Shown: piece by piece, positions 1-8,764 of the stretch
Layout of the letters: every line of letters starts with the position of its first letter
How positions within the stretch are numbered: position 1 is the first letter of the stretch
Assembly (NCBI GenBank): GCA_903828145.1
Contig: CAIKKY010000029.1
Location: forward strand, 62,001-126,000
Length of the DNA: 64,000 bases
Reading direction: 5' to 3'
From: an uncultured Hyphomicrobiales bacterium
GTDB lineage: Bacteria > Pseudomonadota > Alphaproteobacteria > Rhizobiales > Devosiaceae
Position numbers and translations under genes: made by a program
The notes under the pieces: generated by a model
Databases searched by the model: none
What the model was told of the DNA's origin: nothing
Seen by the model: the letters and a program-made list of their open reading frames with translations, nothing else

Positions 1-2
1 TC

Positions 3-197
3 TCGGGCGTCGACACGGTGATGCAGCCGTTCGATGTTCGGCGCGCCGCCTGGGACCGACTCGCGACGCTGTTTGCCGAGGGGCTTTATGCCGAAGCGGT
101 GACCGAAGCGCGGCTCGAAGAGGTGCCGGACCTCGCCCGGACCCTGCTCAAGGGCGATATCGCCGGGCGGGTGATCGTGACGCCAAAGCCGGATTAA
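3..197 (+). CDS. C-terminal end of a zinc-type (MDR) oxidoreductase, AcuI/YhdH-like
   Basis: The frame enters from the left edge and ends at TAA 195-197, leaving 64 visible residues. The piece contains GVDTV followed by RRAAWDRLATLF and LEEVPDLARTLLKGDIAGRVIV, the ending typical of AcuI/YhdH acryloyl-CoA (quinone oxidoreductase-like) reductases of the medium-chain dehydrogenase superfamily. These are soluble NADPH-dependent enzymes. The catalytic and Rossmann parts lie outside the window, so the assignment rests on the tail only. It ends one base before the convergent murD2 stop codon. Confidence 0.7.
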   Translation, partial: SGVDTVMQPFDVRRAAWDRLATLFAEGLYAEAVTEARLEEVPDLARTLLKGDIAGRVIVTPKPD

Positions 198-1508
198 TCA
201 GCCGAACTCGGCTTCGGCCATGCGGATGAACGCCTTGCCGCGGTCCTCAAAATTGCTGAACACAATGCCGGGCCGCTCCAACTGGCCATAGCTCGGCGCG
301 CCGGGCGAGAGGATGACGGTATCGAACTGACCGGCGCGGGCCTTCAGGGCCTTTATCGCTGCATCGAGGGTGGCACTTTCGACGACTTCGACCTCGGGGG
401 CAGCGGCATAGGCGAGGGTCGCCAGCCGGTCGCCGGTCACAGGTAGAGTAACAAGCACCGTGACGCCCCGGGCGCTCAGCAGGGTTGCGAGTTCGCGGTA
501 GTCCTGCTGGCGTTCGTGCCCGCCCGCGATCAGCGCGATCCGGCGACCCTGATAGGCCGCGAGCGCCGCCTTGGTGGCCTCCGGCGTTGTGGAAATGGAA
601 TCATCAACGAAGGTGACCCCGCCGATCTCATGGTCTTCCAGCCGGTGCGGCAGGGGCCGGAAGGCTTTGATCCCTGCGATAATGCCGTCGAAAGTCGCTC
701 CGGCCTTCAGCGCAATGGCGGCAGCGAGAAGGGCGTTGTCGCGGTTGTGGTCACCCTTCAGCCGCGAGCGGGCGATGGCGACATCGAGCCGATCAACGAG
801 AAAGGGCGCGAGCGGTGGGACGAGGCGCTTTTTATCGCGGAGCGCAGCGAGCACCAGCGGATTGTCGCGCGCCGCAAGGCCGAGGGCCACGGGGAAGGGC
901 GCGTCGTGGTCGATCAGGTTAAGCTTGTCGGCATAATAGCGCTCGACCGTGCGATGCCAGTCGGTGTGCTCAGGCGAGAGGTTGGTGAGCGCGGCGATAT
1001 CGGGCCGGAAGGCCATATCGGCGGTCTGATAGCTGGAGAGTTCGAAAACGACGATGGCGTTGCGGTCCGCAATCTCCAGCGGGGCGAGGCCGACATTCCC
1101 GGCGAGGCCGGCATCAAGGCCCGAGTGCACCAGCATCAGGTGGACAAGGGTCGCCGTGGTTGATTTGCCCTTGGTGCCGGTGATCGCAATCACCATGCGG
1201 CCTTCGCGATAGGTCTCGGCCCAGAGGTTGAGGTTGGAGGTGACGGCAATGCCTGCCTCACGCGCCACGGCAAACACCGGCCGGTAGCGCGACACGCCCG
1301 GGCTTTTGACGATGGTGCCGAACCGCTGTTCGGCCATGGCGGCATTCAGGTCTTCGGGGCTGATGAATTCGGCACCGTCGATATCGGCCATACCGCTATC
1401 GACGGTGACATAAACCTTGAGATCGGGCGCGCGGGCTTTGAGAAACGCGCGGGTCGAGCGGGCCTCGCGGCCTGCGCCATAGAGGAGGACCGGCAGATCA
1501 AAGCGCAT
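198..1508 (-). CDS. murD2: UDP-MurNAc-L-alanine--L-glutamate ligase (MurD2 type)
   Basis: A 436-residue Mur ligase. Visible are the ATP-binding loop GTKGKSTT (residues 111-118), the Mur-family FELSSYQ segment (155-161), NLSPEHTDWH (176-185) and a C-terminal VDDSISTTPEA stretch. MurD2 enzymes, known from Xanthomonas, add L-Glu rather than D-Glu to UDP-MurNAc-L-Ala in the cytoplasm. The best evidence for MurD2 over ordinary MurD is genetic. The gene overlaps murL by 11 bp in one operon, and it lies outside the dcw cluster, which has no murD of its own. The ATG at 1506-1508 fits the family N-terminus. Substrate chirality cannot be read from the sequence itself. Confidence 0.85.
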   Translation of the reverse strand: MRFDLPVLLYGAGREARSTRAFLKARAPDLKVYVTVDSGMADIDGAEFISPEDLNAAMAEQRFGTIVKSPGVSRYRPVFAVAREAGIAVTSNLNLWAETYREGRMVIAITGTKGKSTTATLVHLMLVHSGLDAGLAGNVGLAPLEIADRNAIVVFELSSYQTADMAFRPDIAALTNLSPEHTDWHRTVERYYADKLNLIDHDAPFPVALGLAARDNPLVLAALRDKKRLVPPLAPFLVDRLDVAIARSRLKGDHNRDNALLAAAIALKAGATFDGIIAGIKAFRPLPHRLEDHEIGGVTFVDDSISTTPEATKAALAAYQGRRIALIAGGHERQQDYRELATLLSARGVTVLVTLPVTGDRLATLAYAAAPEVEVVESATLDAAIKALKARAGQFDTVILSPGAPSYGQLERPGIVFSNFEDRGKAFIRMAEAEFG

Positions 1509-2823
1509 GGCGCAGCCTCTGGTTGAGTTCCTGGGGGATCAGGTGCGCATCGGCATCGTCAAACAGTGCCCCGTAGGCGGAAACGAGACGCGGCGCGCCA
1601 TACTGCCGCTCAAGGTCGGCCGCGAGCGCGTGGACAATCGCATCGTTGCGCCACTCGGGGGCTTGCGTGAGCCGATAGAGGCAGGCGGCGGCCTCTTCGA
1701 TTTCGCCCACACACTCCCAGGGTTTTTGTCCGGCGAGCCCGGTCAACTCCCGGAAGGAGGATTCGGTCTTGGGGTCAGCAAGCAGGTTTTTGCCGAAAAT
1801 GCCGATCAGTCGGTCCTTGGCCATGGCGGGGGCGAAGATCAGGAACACGAAATGGCATTTGGGGCATTCGCCGCACCACAGCGGGCCCTCATGTCCGGCG
1901 AGCCGGAAATTGCGGTTACAGCTCGAAAACACGCGATCAAAGCGGGTTTCCCGCGCAAACAGCGCAGCAATGCGGGCTTCTGAAAACGGCCTGAGCAGCG
2001 AGAAATAGCTCAGCGCACCGCCGGTCGCGCTGCTGAGGATTTCAGCGATCAACTGTTCGAAGCCGAGTGACTTAGAATGCTGGTGGTTGGCCTCGCGCCC
2101 ATCGAACTGCACATTGCCTTCGGAGGCAGAGCGCTCGTTGGAGAGGATGATGCGGTTGTGCCCAAAGAGCAGGGCTGTAAGCGCGGCAATCATGGAATTG
2201 ATGGCGGTCGAGGGCACATGGCCGTTGAAATAGCCGGGCTCGCGGCTGAGGCGGAGCATCTCTGCATCAAGCGTGCGGGTGACATAGACCGGGGGGCGCT
2301 CGAGCGCCGCAACCGAGGTGAGGATCGGCCCCTTGGGATTGACGGCAAAGGGCGTGAACGGAATGCCCGCCCGCTCAAGCAATTGGGTGGACACGAGCGA
2401 ATCCTTGCCCCCGCCAATCGGCACCAGGGCCCGATCGGGCAGGGTGGGGGGCGGCGTAGCCGTTTCTGTGCGCTCGGGCGCGGTGAGGGTGATCCGCCCG
2501 AAGCGCCGCAGATCATTGCGCGCGTAAAACTCGCCGAGGCCATTTTCATAGACATCGAGCAGGAAGACGCGTTCACGCGCCGACAACGGGCTATCGAGCG
2601 AAATGCCAAGCGGCGCAAGCAGCTTGAAATAGCTGACGCCGAGCACGGCGCCGGTCAGCCCGAGGAGGCGCTCAAAGGCGGGGGTGGCGGCAGCACTCGC
2701 GTCAAAGCCCGAGGGGAAGCCAAGTGTCTCGGTAAAGCGATGCTCGCCCAGCCCATAGGTAAAGCGCGCCGTGCCGGTTGCCGGGTCGAAATGGGCAGCG
2801 CCAATGTGAAAATGCGGGTCCAT
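1498..2823 (-). CDS. murL: UDP-MurNAc-L-Ala-L-Glu epimerase
   Basis: A 441-residue protein of the MurL family, which epimerises the terminal L-Glu of UDP-MurNAc-L-Ala-L-Glu to D-Glu in an ATP-dependent reaction. Visible are a PP-loop-like IGGGKDS (residues 136-142), GYFNGHVPSTAINS (197-210), LSNERSASEGN (227-237), and a cysteine cluster CGECPKC (317-323) preceded by Cys302. The ATG at 2823 was chosen over an in-frame ATG 81 bp upstream because that extension would lie inside the preceding gene and a GAGG ribosome-binding site sits just ahead of 2823. It starts 5 bp after the phosphoesterase stop and overlaps murD2. The PP-loop could suggest a tRNA thiolation or amidotransferase enzyme, but the whole-length pattern and the murD2 partner favour MurL. 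Confidence 0.88.
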   Translation of the reverse strand: MDPHFHIGAAHFDPATGTARFTYGLGEHRFTETLGFPSGFDASAAATPAFERLLGLTGAVLGVSYFKLLAPLGISLDSPLSARERVFLLDVYENGLGEFYARNDLRRFGRITLTAPERTETATPPPTLPDRALVPIGGGKDSLVSTQLLERAGIPFTPFAVNPKGPILTSVAALERPPVYVTRTLDAEMLRLSREPGYFNGHVPSTAINSMIAALTALLFGHNRIILSNERSASEGNVQFDGREANHQHSKSLGFEQLIAEILSSATGGALSYFSLLRPFSEARIAALFARETRFDRVFSSCNRNFRLAGHEGPLWCGECPKCHFVFLIFAPAMAKDRLIGIFGKNLLADPKTESSFRELTGLAGQKPWECVGEIEEAAACLYRLTQAPEWRNDAIVHALAADLERQYGAPRLVSAYGALFDDADAHLIPQELNQRLRHAL

Positions 2824-2828
2824 TACCC

Positions 2829-3722
2829 TCAATATACCCTGAGGCTCAGGCGCAGGACGATATCCGATGAGAGGCGCTGAAAGCCATACTCGCGCATGAT
2901 GCATTGCCAGGCGGTGCCAAGCCGCTGGATCGAGAACAGGTTATAGCGCGCCGGATCGTGCCCGCCGGTATCGCCCTGCGCCGCGCCGGCGGCGGCGACG
3001 CCGACCACCGGGACATCGGCCCCGGGGCCCGGAATGGCATAGATGCTTGATTGGTGGGTGTGCCCATGCAGCACGAGTTCGGCCCCGGCCTCGGCAATCG
3101 CCCGCCGGAAGATCGCGGCGCCATAGAGACCGACACGGTAGTGCGACAGCTCCTGGTTGGGCGGGTGGTGGATGGTCACCACGCGGAAATAGCCGCCCTC
3201 GCCCAATAGCTTCAACAGCCGGGTGAGGCGCGCCCCTTGAGCCGCGTCGAAGTGCCCAAGCGCAAAGGCGGGCGCGCTCGGTACGGCACTTGAGCAGACG
3301 ATGATCGCCACATCGCCCACCCGCCGCACATAGGGGAAGCGGCTGGTGTCGAGCGTTTCGCCTCGCAGATACTGGCCCCAGCGCTCGAAGGCGTTGTCGA
3401 GGCCGCCTTTGACATAGGCATCGTGATTGCCCGGCGACACGCAGACGCGGGCCGGGTCGCCTAGGGTTTCAAGCCAGTTGTGGGCGGTGTTGTATTCAGC
3501 GGGGAGCGCGATATTGACGAGATCGCCGGTTACAGCGGTCATATCCGGGGTGTGGCTGTTCATGTGATGGACGAGCTTCACCAGCCCATCGCCCGCAAGG
3601 GTGCGCTGGCGCTTGATGCGCCAGTTCATGTAGCCGACGAGACGCTTGCTCATAAGGTCGCGGGCCCGTACCGGCGGCATGGGCGCAAGATGAACATCCG
3701 AAATATGCGCAAGGTTGATCAT
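2829..3722 (-). CDS. Metallophosphoesterase, calcineurin-like
   Basis: A 297-residue protein with the dinuclear-metal phosphoesterase blocks in order: SDVH near the N-terminus, GDLVN, SPGNHD, a TIHHPP histidine block and GHTH near residue 225. Substrate unknown; relatives hydrolyse cyclic nucleotides, UDP-sugar lipids or other phosphoesters. The ATG at 3722 is preferred to one 18 bp upstream because the conserved strand MINLAHISD begins there and a GGGG ribosome-binding site precedes it. It is the first gene of the operon leading into murL and murD2, 5 bp apart, so it may be co-transcribed with cell-wall genes. A role in wall or lipid-carrier metabolism is only inference. Confidence 0.8.
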   Translation of the reverse strand: MINLAHISDVHLAPMPPVRARDLMSKRLVGYMNWRIKRQRTLAGDGLVKLVHHMNSHTPDMTAVTGDLVNIALPAEYNTAHNWLETLGDPARVCVSPGNHDAYVKGGLDNAFERWGQYLRGETLDTSRFPYVRRVGDVAIIVCSSAVPSAPAFALGHFDAAQGARLTRLLKLLGEGGYFRVVTIHHPPNQELSHYRVGLYGAAIFRRAIAEAGAELVLHGHTHQSSIYAIPGPGADVPVVGVAAAGAAQGDTGGHDPARYNLFSIQRLGTAWQCIMREYGFQRLSSDIVLRLSLRVY

Positions 3723-3996
3723 TACCCCGGCTAATGCCATGCGGCGCGCCGGGTGGAAATCCCCTTGATGGTGCGTCCCCCGGTTGCTTTGTTTCCCAAG
3801 CGTATCCCGGCCGGTGTACGAAACCGGAGCGCGGTTGATAATTCGGCGTTTACGTCACTGGTCACAGGTGTTAATGCCGAATTTAGACGTCAGGAGGCGT
3901 CCAGGATGGAGAAGGCCCTTTTCGTGACCCGACGACCGTAATGGTCGCTGCCGGCAATGCCGGTCCCTCGTTCTTCCACGATCCGGGAACAGTCAC

Positions 3997-4554
3997 ATGA
4001 ATGCCTTCGAGTTGTCGCGCGCCGATGCGCCGCCGCCTGAGCCCGGCCAGCCGACTGTACGGCCGGCCACCCCTGCCGATGATGGTTTTGTTGACGATCT
4101 GCACGCCATAGCCTTCGGGCCGGGCCGCTTCGCCCGCACGGCGTTTCGGGTACGCGAGCGCTTTCCGATTGATCCCACACTCAGCCTCATTGCCGAGGTC
4201 GATGGCCAGCGCTCGGGCGCGGTGTGGATGACGCCGATCAGCGTGGGCGGCATCGATGGCTATCTCCTCGGGCCGCTTGCCACGCACCCGGCGTTTCGGA
4301 AGCGCGGCGCGGGCAAGCTTCTGGCGCGCGAAGTCACCCGTCGGGCGCTGGCCCAGGGTCCGGGCCGCTTCGTGCTGCTTGTGGGTGATCAGGATTATTA
4401 TTGCCCGCTCGGCTGGGTGCCAACGCGGCCCGGTGCCATCGAATTTCCGGGGCCGGTCGACCCTCACCGCGTACTGGTCTATGCTGATGACGCGAGTCTG
4501 GCGGCGACGCTTGCCGGACCGATCCGCGCCTTTGGGGCGCGCCCACGCGCCTGA
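3997..4554 (+). CDS. GNAT family N-acetyltransferase (YhbS-like)
   Basis: A 185-residue GCN5-type acetyltransferase. The acetyl-CoA pyrophosphate loop is FRKRGAGKLL (about residues 92-101), preceded by the LGPLATHP strand. A later GDQDYYCPLGW block resembles the YhbS subgroup. The acceptor substrate is not predictable. It begins a plus-strand run with the Nudix and CCA-adding genes (34 bp, then overlap). Bases 3723-3996 upstream hold the divergent promoters of this gene and the phosphoesterase, and no convincing small gene was found there. Confidence 0.8.
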   Translation: MNAFELSRADAPPPEPGQPTVRPATPADDGFVDDLHAIAFGPGRFARTAFRVRERFPIDPTLSLIAEVDGQRSGAVWMTPISVGGIDGYLLGPLATHPAFRKRGAGKLLAREVTRRALAQGPGRFVLLVGDQDYYCPLGWVPTRPGAIEFPGPVDPHRVLVYADDASLAATLAGPIRAFGARPRA

Positions 4555-4588
4555 GGCTGGTTGGCCCGGGGAGGACAGTCTGACTCAG

Positions 4589-5212
4589 ATGCGCCTCATC
4601 AGCACCATTGCCGGACGGCTGCTCGCGGCGCCGCCACGACTGGATGTTGCCCAGCCGCTGGTGCCTGACTGGCGGCCGGATGTGCCGCCGGACACCCCGC
4701 CGGTGGCCGCTGCGGTGCTGATTGCCCTTATCGAGCGGCCCGAGGGGCTGAGCGTACTGTTCACCGAGCGGGCGACCAGCCTGCGCGCCCATTCGGGGCA
4801 GGTGGCGTTTCCGGGCGGGAAAATTGATCGCGGCGACAGCGGTCCGGCGGCGGCAGCGCTCCGCGAGGCAGCCGAAGAGGTGGGTCTTGAGCCATCGGAC
4901 GCCGAAGTGCTCGGCTATCTGCCGCTCTATTTTACCGGCACCAACTATCTCATTACCCCCGTGGTGGCGCGGGTGCGGCCGCGTGCGCCGTTTCTCGCCA
5001 ATCCCGATGAGGTGGCAGACCTGTTCGAAGTGCCGCTGTCGGGCCTCATGGATCCGGCCCGCTATGGCACGCACCAGGTCAGCCGCAACGGGGTGGAGCA
5101 CCGGACCTGGCGGATCGACCATGACCGATTCCTGATCTGGGGGATTACGGCCAATCTGACCCGTGTATTTTTCGAGCAGGCATTGCAGGGAGGGCTGGAT
5201 GCCGACCGTTGA
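4589..5212 (+). CDS. Nudix hydrolase, CoA pyrophosphatase type
   Basis: A 207-residue Nudix protein. The Nudix box reads GGKIDRGDSGPAAAALREAA and continues EEVGLE, preceded by the CoA-subgroup motif RAHSGQVAFPGG. Such enzymes cleave CoA and acyl-CoA to 3',5'-ADP and phosphopantetheine. The ATG at 4589 was chosen because the longer open frame runs back through the GNAT gene; a GGGGAGGA site lies about 15 bp ahead, slightly far. It overlaps the CCA-adding enzyme start by 14 bp. A Nudix-CCA enzyme pairing is common in Hyphomicrobiales. Confidence 0.85.
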   Translation: MRLISTIAGRLLAAPPRLDVAQPLVPDWRPDVPPDTPPVAAAVLIALIERPEGLSVLFTERATSLRAHSGQVAFPGGKIDRGDSGPAAAALREAAEEVGLEPSDAEVLGYLPLYFTGTNYLITPVVARVRPRAPFLANPDEVADLFEVPLSGLMDPARYGTHQVSRNGVEHRTWRIDHDRFLIWGITANLTRVFFEQALQGGLDADR

Positions 5213-6401
5213 GGCCGCGCTGCAGCGCCTGCGCCATGCACCGTGGCTCCACGCGGCGGAAACCCAGCGGGTTCTGGCGCTGCTGGGCGGCGCCGAGGGG
5301 CGGACCCGCGCGGTCGGCGGCATCGTGCGCGACACGCTGCTGGGGCTCGACCGGGGTAAGACCGATATTGATTTTGCCACTGAACTGACGCCCGACGCGG
5401 TGATGCGGCGTGCGGCCAAGGCGGGCATTGCCGTGCACCCCACCGGGCTCGAGCACGGCACGGTTACCCTCCATAGCGGCGCGCTGGTGGTTGAGGTGAC
5501 GACGCTGCGTGAAGATGTCGATACCGATGGGCGGCACGCGACAGTCGCCTTCGGTACCGATTGGGCGGTGGATGCCGCGCGGCGCGATTTCACGCTGAAT
5601 GCGCTCTATGTTGGCATGGATGGCACGCTGTTCGACCCCTTGTCGGGGCTCGACGATTGCCTCGCCCGGCGCGTGCGCTTTATTGGCGATGCGCGGGCCC
5701 GGATCGCCGAGGACCGGTTGCGGGTCTACCGGTTCTTCCGGTTTTCGGCGAGCCATGCCCAACAGAGTTTCGATGCGGATGGCGTTGCAGCCTGTGCCGA
5801 GGCAGCCGGGACATTGGGGCGGCTTGCGGCTGAACGGGTGGGCACCGAGATGCGCAAGATGCTGAGCCTGCCGCGGATCGGTAAAACGCTCGCGGCCATG
5901 GCCGAGGCCGGGATTGGCGACCTGTCGCCGCTCGGTATCGCGCGGGTGAGTGCGCATGAGGCCGGGCTTGATCACCCGCCCTTTGCCGCGCGGCTGGCGC
6001 TGCTTGCAGAGACAGGCGCGCTCGACCCGCTCGAGGCGCGCTGGCGGCTGTCGAAGGCTGAGAGCCGCCGGGCGTCGGCTATTCTGGCGGCGGCGGCGCT
6101 GATCGGTGAGGTGGCGCTGAACGAGGCCGCTTACCGCTATGCCGAGGTGGTGGATGACGCCTTGGGGGTTGCGCGGGTGCTGTTCGGTTGGGGGGCGGCA
6201 GCCGAAGCGGCGCTCAGGGCGCGGCTTGCGGCCATTCAACCGCAGGGCCTGCCGCTCGCTGGTCGTGATTTTCTGGCGGCGGGGCTCGCGGCAGGCCCTG
6301 CCGTGGGTGACGCGCTCAAACGCGCCGAGCGGCTCTGGATCGACAGTGGCTTCACACTGAGCCGCGAGGCCCTGCTGAGTGCGGCGCTTCAGCCTGATTA
6401 G
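5199..6401 (+). CDS. cca: CCA tRNA nucleotidyltransferase
   Basis: A 400-residue class II CCA-adding enzyme that builds or repairs the 3' CCA end of tRNAs. The catalytic block is GGIVRDTLLG followed by KTDIDFAT (metal-binding D-x-D). RRDFTLNALYV and the RIAEDRLRVYRFFRF helix of the RNA-binding neck follow. The ATG at 5199 follows a GGGAGGG ribosome-binding site, and a longer frame would extend far into the Nudix gene. The stop overlaps the convergent DUF1059 gene by 4 bp, so the two transcripts meet tail to tail. Confidence 0.92.
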   Translation: MPTVEAALQRLRHAPWLHAAETQRVLALLGGAEGRTRAVGGIVRDTLLGLDRGKTDIDFATELTPDAVMRRAAKAGIAVHPTGLEHGTVTLHSGALVVEVTTLREDVDTDGRHATVAFGTDWAVDAARRDFTLNALYVGMDGTLFDPLSGLDDCLARRVRFIGDARARIAEDRLRVYRFFRFSASHAQQSFDADGVAACAEAAGTLGRLAAERVGTEMRKMLSLPRIGKTLAAMAEAGIGDLSPLGIARVSAHEAGLDHPPFAARLALLAETGALDPLEARWRLSKAESRRASAILAAAALIGEVALNEAAYRYAEVVDDALGVARVLFGWGAAAEAALRARLAAIQPQGLPLAGRDFLAAGLAAGPAVGDALKRAERLWIDSGFTLSREALLSAALQPD

Positions 6402-6583
6402 GCGGCGTCATCGGCTTCGGTAATCCGCTCCTTGATCCGCTCGATCATATCCGGGCGGATTTCGGTCTCGCCATGAGCCTCGCGCAGATGCGCGGCGGCG
6501 CGAGCGACCAGATCGGCCTCGGTTTCGGCGCGGGCCGTCCATGAACATCCTGGCACCAGAGTGCCACAGGCATAGGTTTTCAT
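6398..6583 (-). CDS. DUF1059 small protein
   Basis: A 61-residue protein beginning MKTYACGTLVPGCSW and ending in a charged helix. The paired cysteines and the AxTEADLVARAAAHLREAHG segment match the DUF1059 (predicted small metal-binding) family, whose function is unknown. It is followed convergently by cca, with a 4-bp overlap, and lies 56 bp downstream of hemF on the same strand, so it could be the last gene of the trmL-hemF unit. Confidence 0.75.
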   Translation of the reverse strand: MKTYACGTLVPGCSWTARAETEADLVARAAAHLREAHGETEIRPDMIERIKERITEADDAA

Positions 6584-6639
6584 CGCCCGGTCTCCTCATC
6601 CTCTCTGCCCTAATGGCGCAGGGGCGGGGTGGGTTCCGG

Positions 6640-7524
6640 TCAGGGCCAGCGAACGGCGGGCGGCATGGAGGACAGGATCGAGTCGACATTGCCGCCGGTC
6701 TTCAGCCCGAACATGGTGCCCCGGTCATAGAGCAGGTTGAATTCGACATAGCGGCCGCGCCGCACGAGCTGTTCCTCGCGGTCGGCTTCGGTCCAGGGCG
6801 TTTCCATGTTGGCGCGGATCAGCTGGGGAAACACCGAGAGGAAGGCGCGCCCGACATCCTGTGTGAAGGCGAAGTCCTTCGCCCAATCGCCCGAGTTGTG
6901 GTGATCGTAGAAAATGCCGCCGATGCCGCGCGGCTCCTTGCGGTGCGCCAGCCAGAAATACTCGTCGCACCACTTTTTATAGGCGGCGTAATCGACACCA
7001 TGAGTATCGCAGGGCTGTTGCATGGCGTGATGGAAGGCGATGGAATCGGGGTCGGTCTGGGTGCGGCGCCGATCCAGAACCGGGGTGAGGTCGCCGCCAC
7101 CGCCGAACCACCATTGGCCGGTGGCAACCATGCGGGTGTTCATGTGCGCGGCAGGGACATTGGGGTTCCACGGGTGCGCGATCAGCGACACGCCGGAGGC
7201 CCAGAAGCCCGCGCCCTCTTCGGTGCCGGGCATGGCCTTGGCAAACTCGGGCGAAAACTCGCCATGAACCGTCGAAATATGGACCCCGACCTTTTCAAAG
7301 ACGCGGCCATGCATCAGCGACATTTCGCCGCCACCGCCCGGCGCGCCGGAATGATCGGTGCGCGACCAGGGCTTCTGCTCGAAACGGCCCGACGGCAGGT
7401 GCGCGTTCGGTCCCGCGAGCGTGTCCTCGAGGGTCTCGAAGGCGCGGCAGAGATCATCGCGCAGCTGGCGGAACCAGGCGGCAGCGATGGCTTTGTTGGC
7501 GTCGAACTTATCGGGCAGGGTCAT
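6640..7524 (-). CDS. hemF: Oxygen-dependent coproporphyrinogen III oxidase
   Basis: A 294-residue HemF that decarboxylates coproporphyrinogen III to protoporphyrinogen IX using O2, in the cytoplasm. Family blocks visible are [35 protein letters not shown], the [11 protein letters not shown] substrate-site signature, GGIFYDHHN and the C-terminal [22 protein letters not shown]. Length is normal. The start overlaps the trmL stop by 4 bp, so the two are co-transcribed. Heme supply fits the neighbouring cytochrome bc1 operon, although that runs on the other strand. Confidence 0.95.
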   Translation of the reverse strand: MTLPDKFDANKAIAAAWFRQLRDDLCRAFETLEDTLAGPNAHLPSGRFEQKPWSRTDHSGAPGGGGEMSLMHGRVFEKVGVHISTVHGEFSPEFAKAMPGTEEGAGFWASGVSLIAHPWNPNVPAAHMNTRMVATGQWWFGGGGDLTPVLDRRRTQTDPDSIAFHHAMQQPCDTHGVDYAAYKKWCDEYFWLAHRKEPRGIGGIFYDHHNSGDWAKDFAFTQDVGRAFLSVFPQLIRANMETPWTEADREEQLVRRGRYVEFNLLYDRGTMFGLKTGGNVDSILSSMPPAVRWP

Positions 7525-7991
7525 GAGAGTGTTTCGAAATGGCCGGTCTGTCGGAGCGCTTCCCCTAGCACGAGCGAGGCGGCGACGGCCACGTTCAGCG
7601 AGCGACGATCTTGTCGCATGGGGATTCGGAGCCGGAGGGCCGCCTGTTCAGCCACAGCATCGGGCACGCCGGCACTTTCCCGCCCCAGCAGCAGAATGTC
7701 GCAGGGGGTGAAGGCCGCCCCATAGGCCGACTCGGCGCCTTTGGTGCTCAAAAGCACCAGCCGCCGACCGGCCGCGACGCGCCACAGGTCAAACTGCTCC
7801 ATGCTGTCGTGCTCGGTGAAATCGGCGTGCGAGAGGTAGTCAAGCGCCCCGCGCTTCAGGGATTTCGCCGAAAAGGTAAAGCCTGTGGGGTGGATGATGT
7901 GCACATGGACATTGAGGCATGCCCCAAGCCGCAGCAGCGTGCCGGTGTTCTGGGCAATGTCGGGCTGGTAAAGGGCGAGATCAACGGGAAT
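7521..7991 (-). CDS. trmL: tRNA (cytidine(34)-2'-O)-methyltransferase, apparent AUU start
   Basis: A SPOUT-fold enzyme that 2'-O-methylates the wobble base of tRNA-Leu. Homology begins at [19 protein letters not shown] and continues to a C-terminal block with [10 protein letters not shown] and [19 protein letters not shown], the knot and SAM site. The only in-frame ATG, GTG or TTG is a GTG at 7904, which would cut off the conserved first 29 residues. Upstream the frame stays open to a TGA near 8058 with no standard start. An ATT at 7989-7991 lies 8 bases after AAAGGAAG and gives 156 residues, the length of E. coli TrmL. A sequencing indel is the alternative. hemF overlaps the 3' end. Confidence 0.82.
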   Translation of the reverse strand: MPVDLALYQPDIAQNTGTLLRLGACLNVHVHIIHPTGFTFSAKSLKRGALDYLSHADFTEHDSMEQFDLWRVAAGRRLVLLSTKGAESAYGAAFTPCDILLLGRESAGVPDAVAEQAALRLRIPMRQDRRSLNVAVAASLVLGEALRQTGHFETLS

Positions 7992-8210
7992 TCGAGGCTT
8001 CCTTTGGCAAGAGGACTGAGGGCGGCAGTTTAGGGACGGAAACGATGAAAGTCATCGGGTTCGGGCGCGGGACAAGGCTGGACAAGCCAGTTGGACAGTG
8101 CCAAAAGAACCCGGAAATCAGACGCCTGCCCGGGCGGTGGTCGCTTTTGGCGCAAGCCTGGCGGACTGGGGCCGGGCGGGACGTCGGGGCTCAACAGACG
8201 GAAGTTCATC

Positions 8211-8750
8211 TTGGCGACCGAAACCAAAGCACATGAGGGCGCGCCCGATACCGGGCGGCGCGATTTCCTATACGTGGCAGCGGGCGCCGTTGGCGCCGTT
8301 GGCGTTGCCGGCGCGGCGTGGCCGCTCATCAATCAGATGAACCCGGACGCCTCGGTACTGGCGCTCGCGAGCATCGAATTTGACCTGGCCTCGATCGAAG
8401 AAGGCCAGTCCGTCACCATCAAGTGGCGTGGTCTTCCGGTGTTCGTGCGTCATCGCACGGGGGCGGAGATCGACGAGGCCAAGGCCGTGCCGCTGACCGA
8501 TCTCAAGGATCCCGAGAGCGACGAACAGCGCACCAAGCCGGGCCACGAACAGTGGCTCATCATGATCGCCAACTGTACCCACCTCGGCTGTGTGCCGGTG
8601 GGTGAATCGGGCGATTTTGATGGCTGGTTCTGTCCGTGCCACGGCTCGCACTACGATTCGGCGGGTCGTATCCGCAAAGGTCCGGCGCCCAAAAATCTGG
8701 TGCTGCCGCCCTATACGTTCATCTCTGACACCAAAGTGCAGATCGGCTAA
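8211..8750 (+). CDS. petA: Ubiquinol-cytochrome c reductase, Rieske iron-sulfur subunit
   Basis: A 179-residue Rieske protein of the cytochrome bc1 complex, which passes one electron from ubiquinol to cytochrome c1 at the periplasmic face. A twin-arginine anchor ([11 protein letters not shown] followed by a hydrophobic helix) lies near residues 17-40. The 2Fe-2S ligands are in CTHLGC and CPCHGS. A TTG at 8211 with GGAAG upstream gives the usual ATET... N-terminus. A longer frame from an ATG at 8091 adds 40 residues without family features and was rejected. petB follows after 14 bp. Confidence 0.93.
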   Translation: MATETKAHEGAPDTGRRDFLYVAAGAVGAVGVAGAAWPLINQMNPDASVLALASIEFDLASIEEGQSVTIKWRGLPVFVRHRTGAEIDEAKAVPLTDLKDPESDEQRTKPGHEQWLIMIANCTHLGCVPVGESGDFDGWFCPCHGSHYDSAGRIRKGPAPKNLVLPPYTFISDTKVQIG

Positions 8751-8764
8751 GGGAAGTATCCAAC

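Noticed and set aside
516-1163. Plus-strand frame opposite murD2
   Set aside because: Shadow of murD2 with no start context and no family.
198-1508. Ordinary MurD as the name for this ligase
   Set aside because: Motifs alone would allow it, but the overlapping murL gene and the missing racemase-dependent context favour MurD2. Kept as a caveat because chirality cannot be read from sequence.
3723-3996. Possible small gene (62 codons) between the phosphoesterase and GNAT genes
   Set aside because: No ribosome-binding site, no family, and atypical composition; best read as a divergent promoter region.
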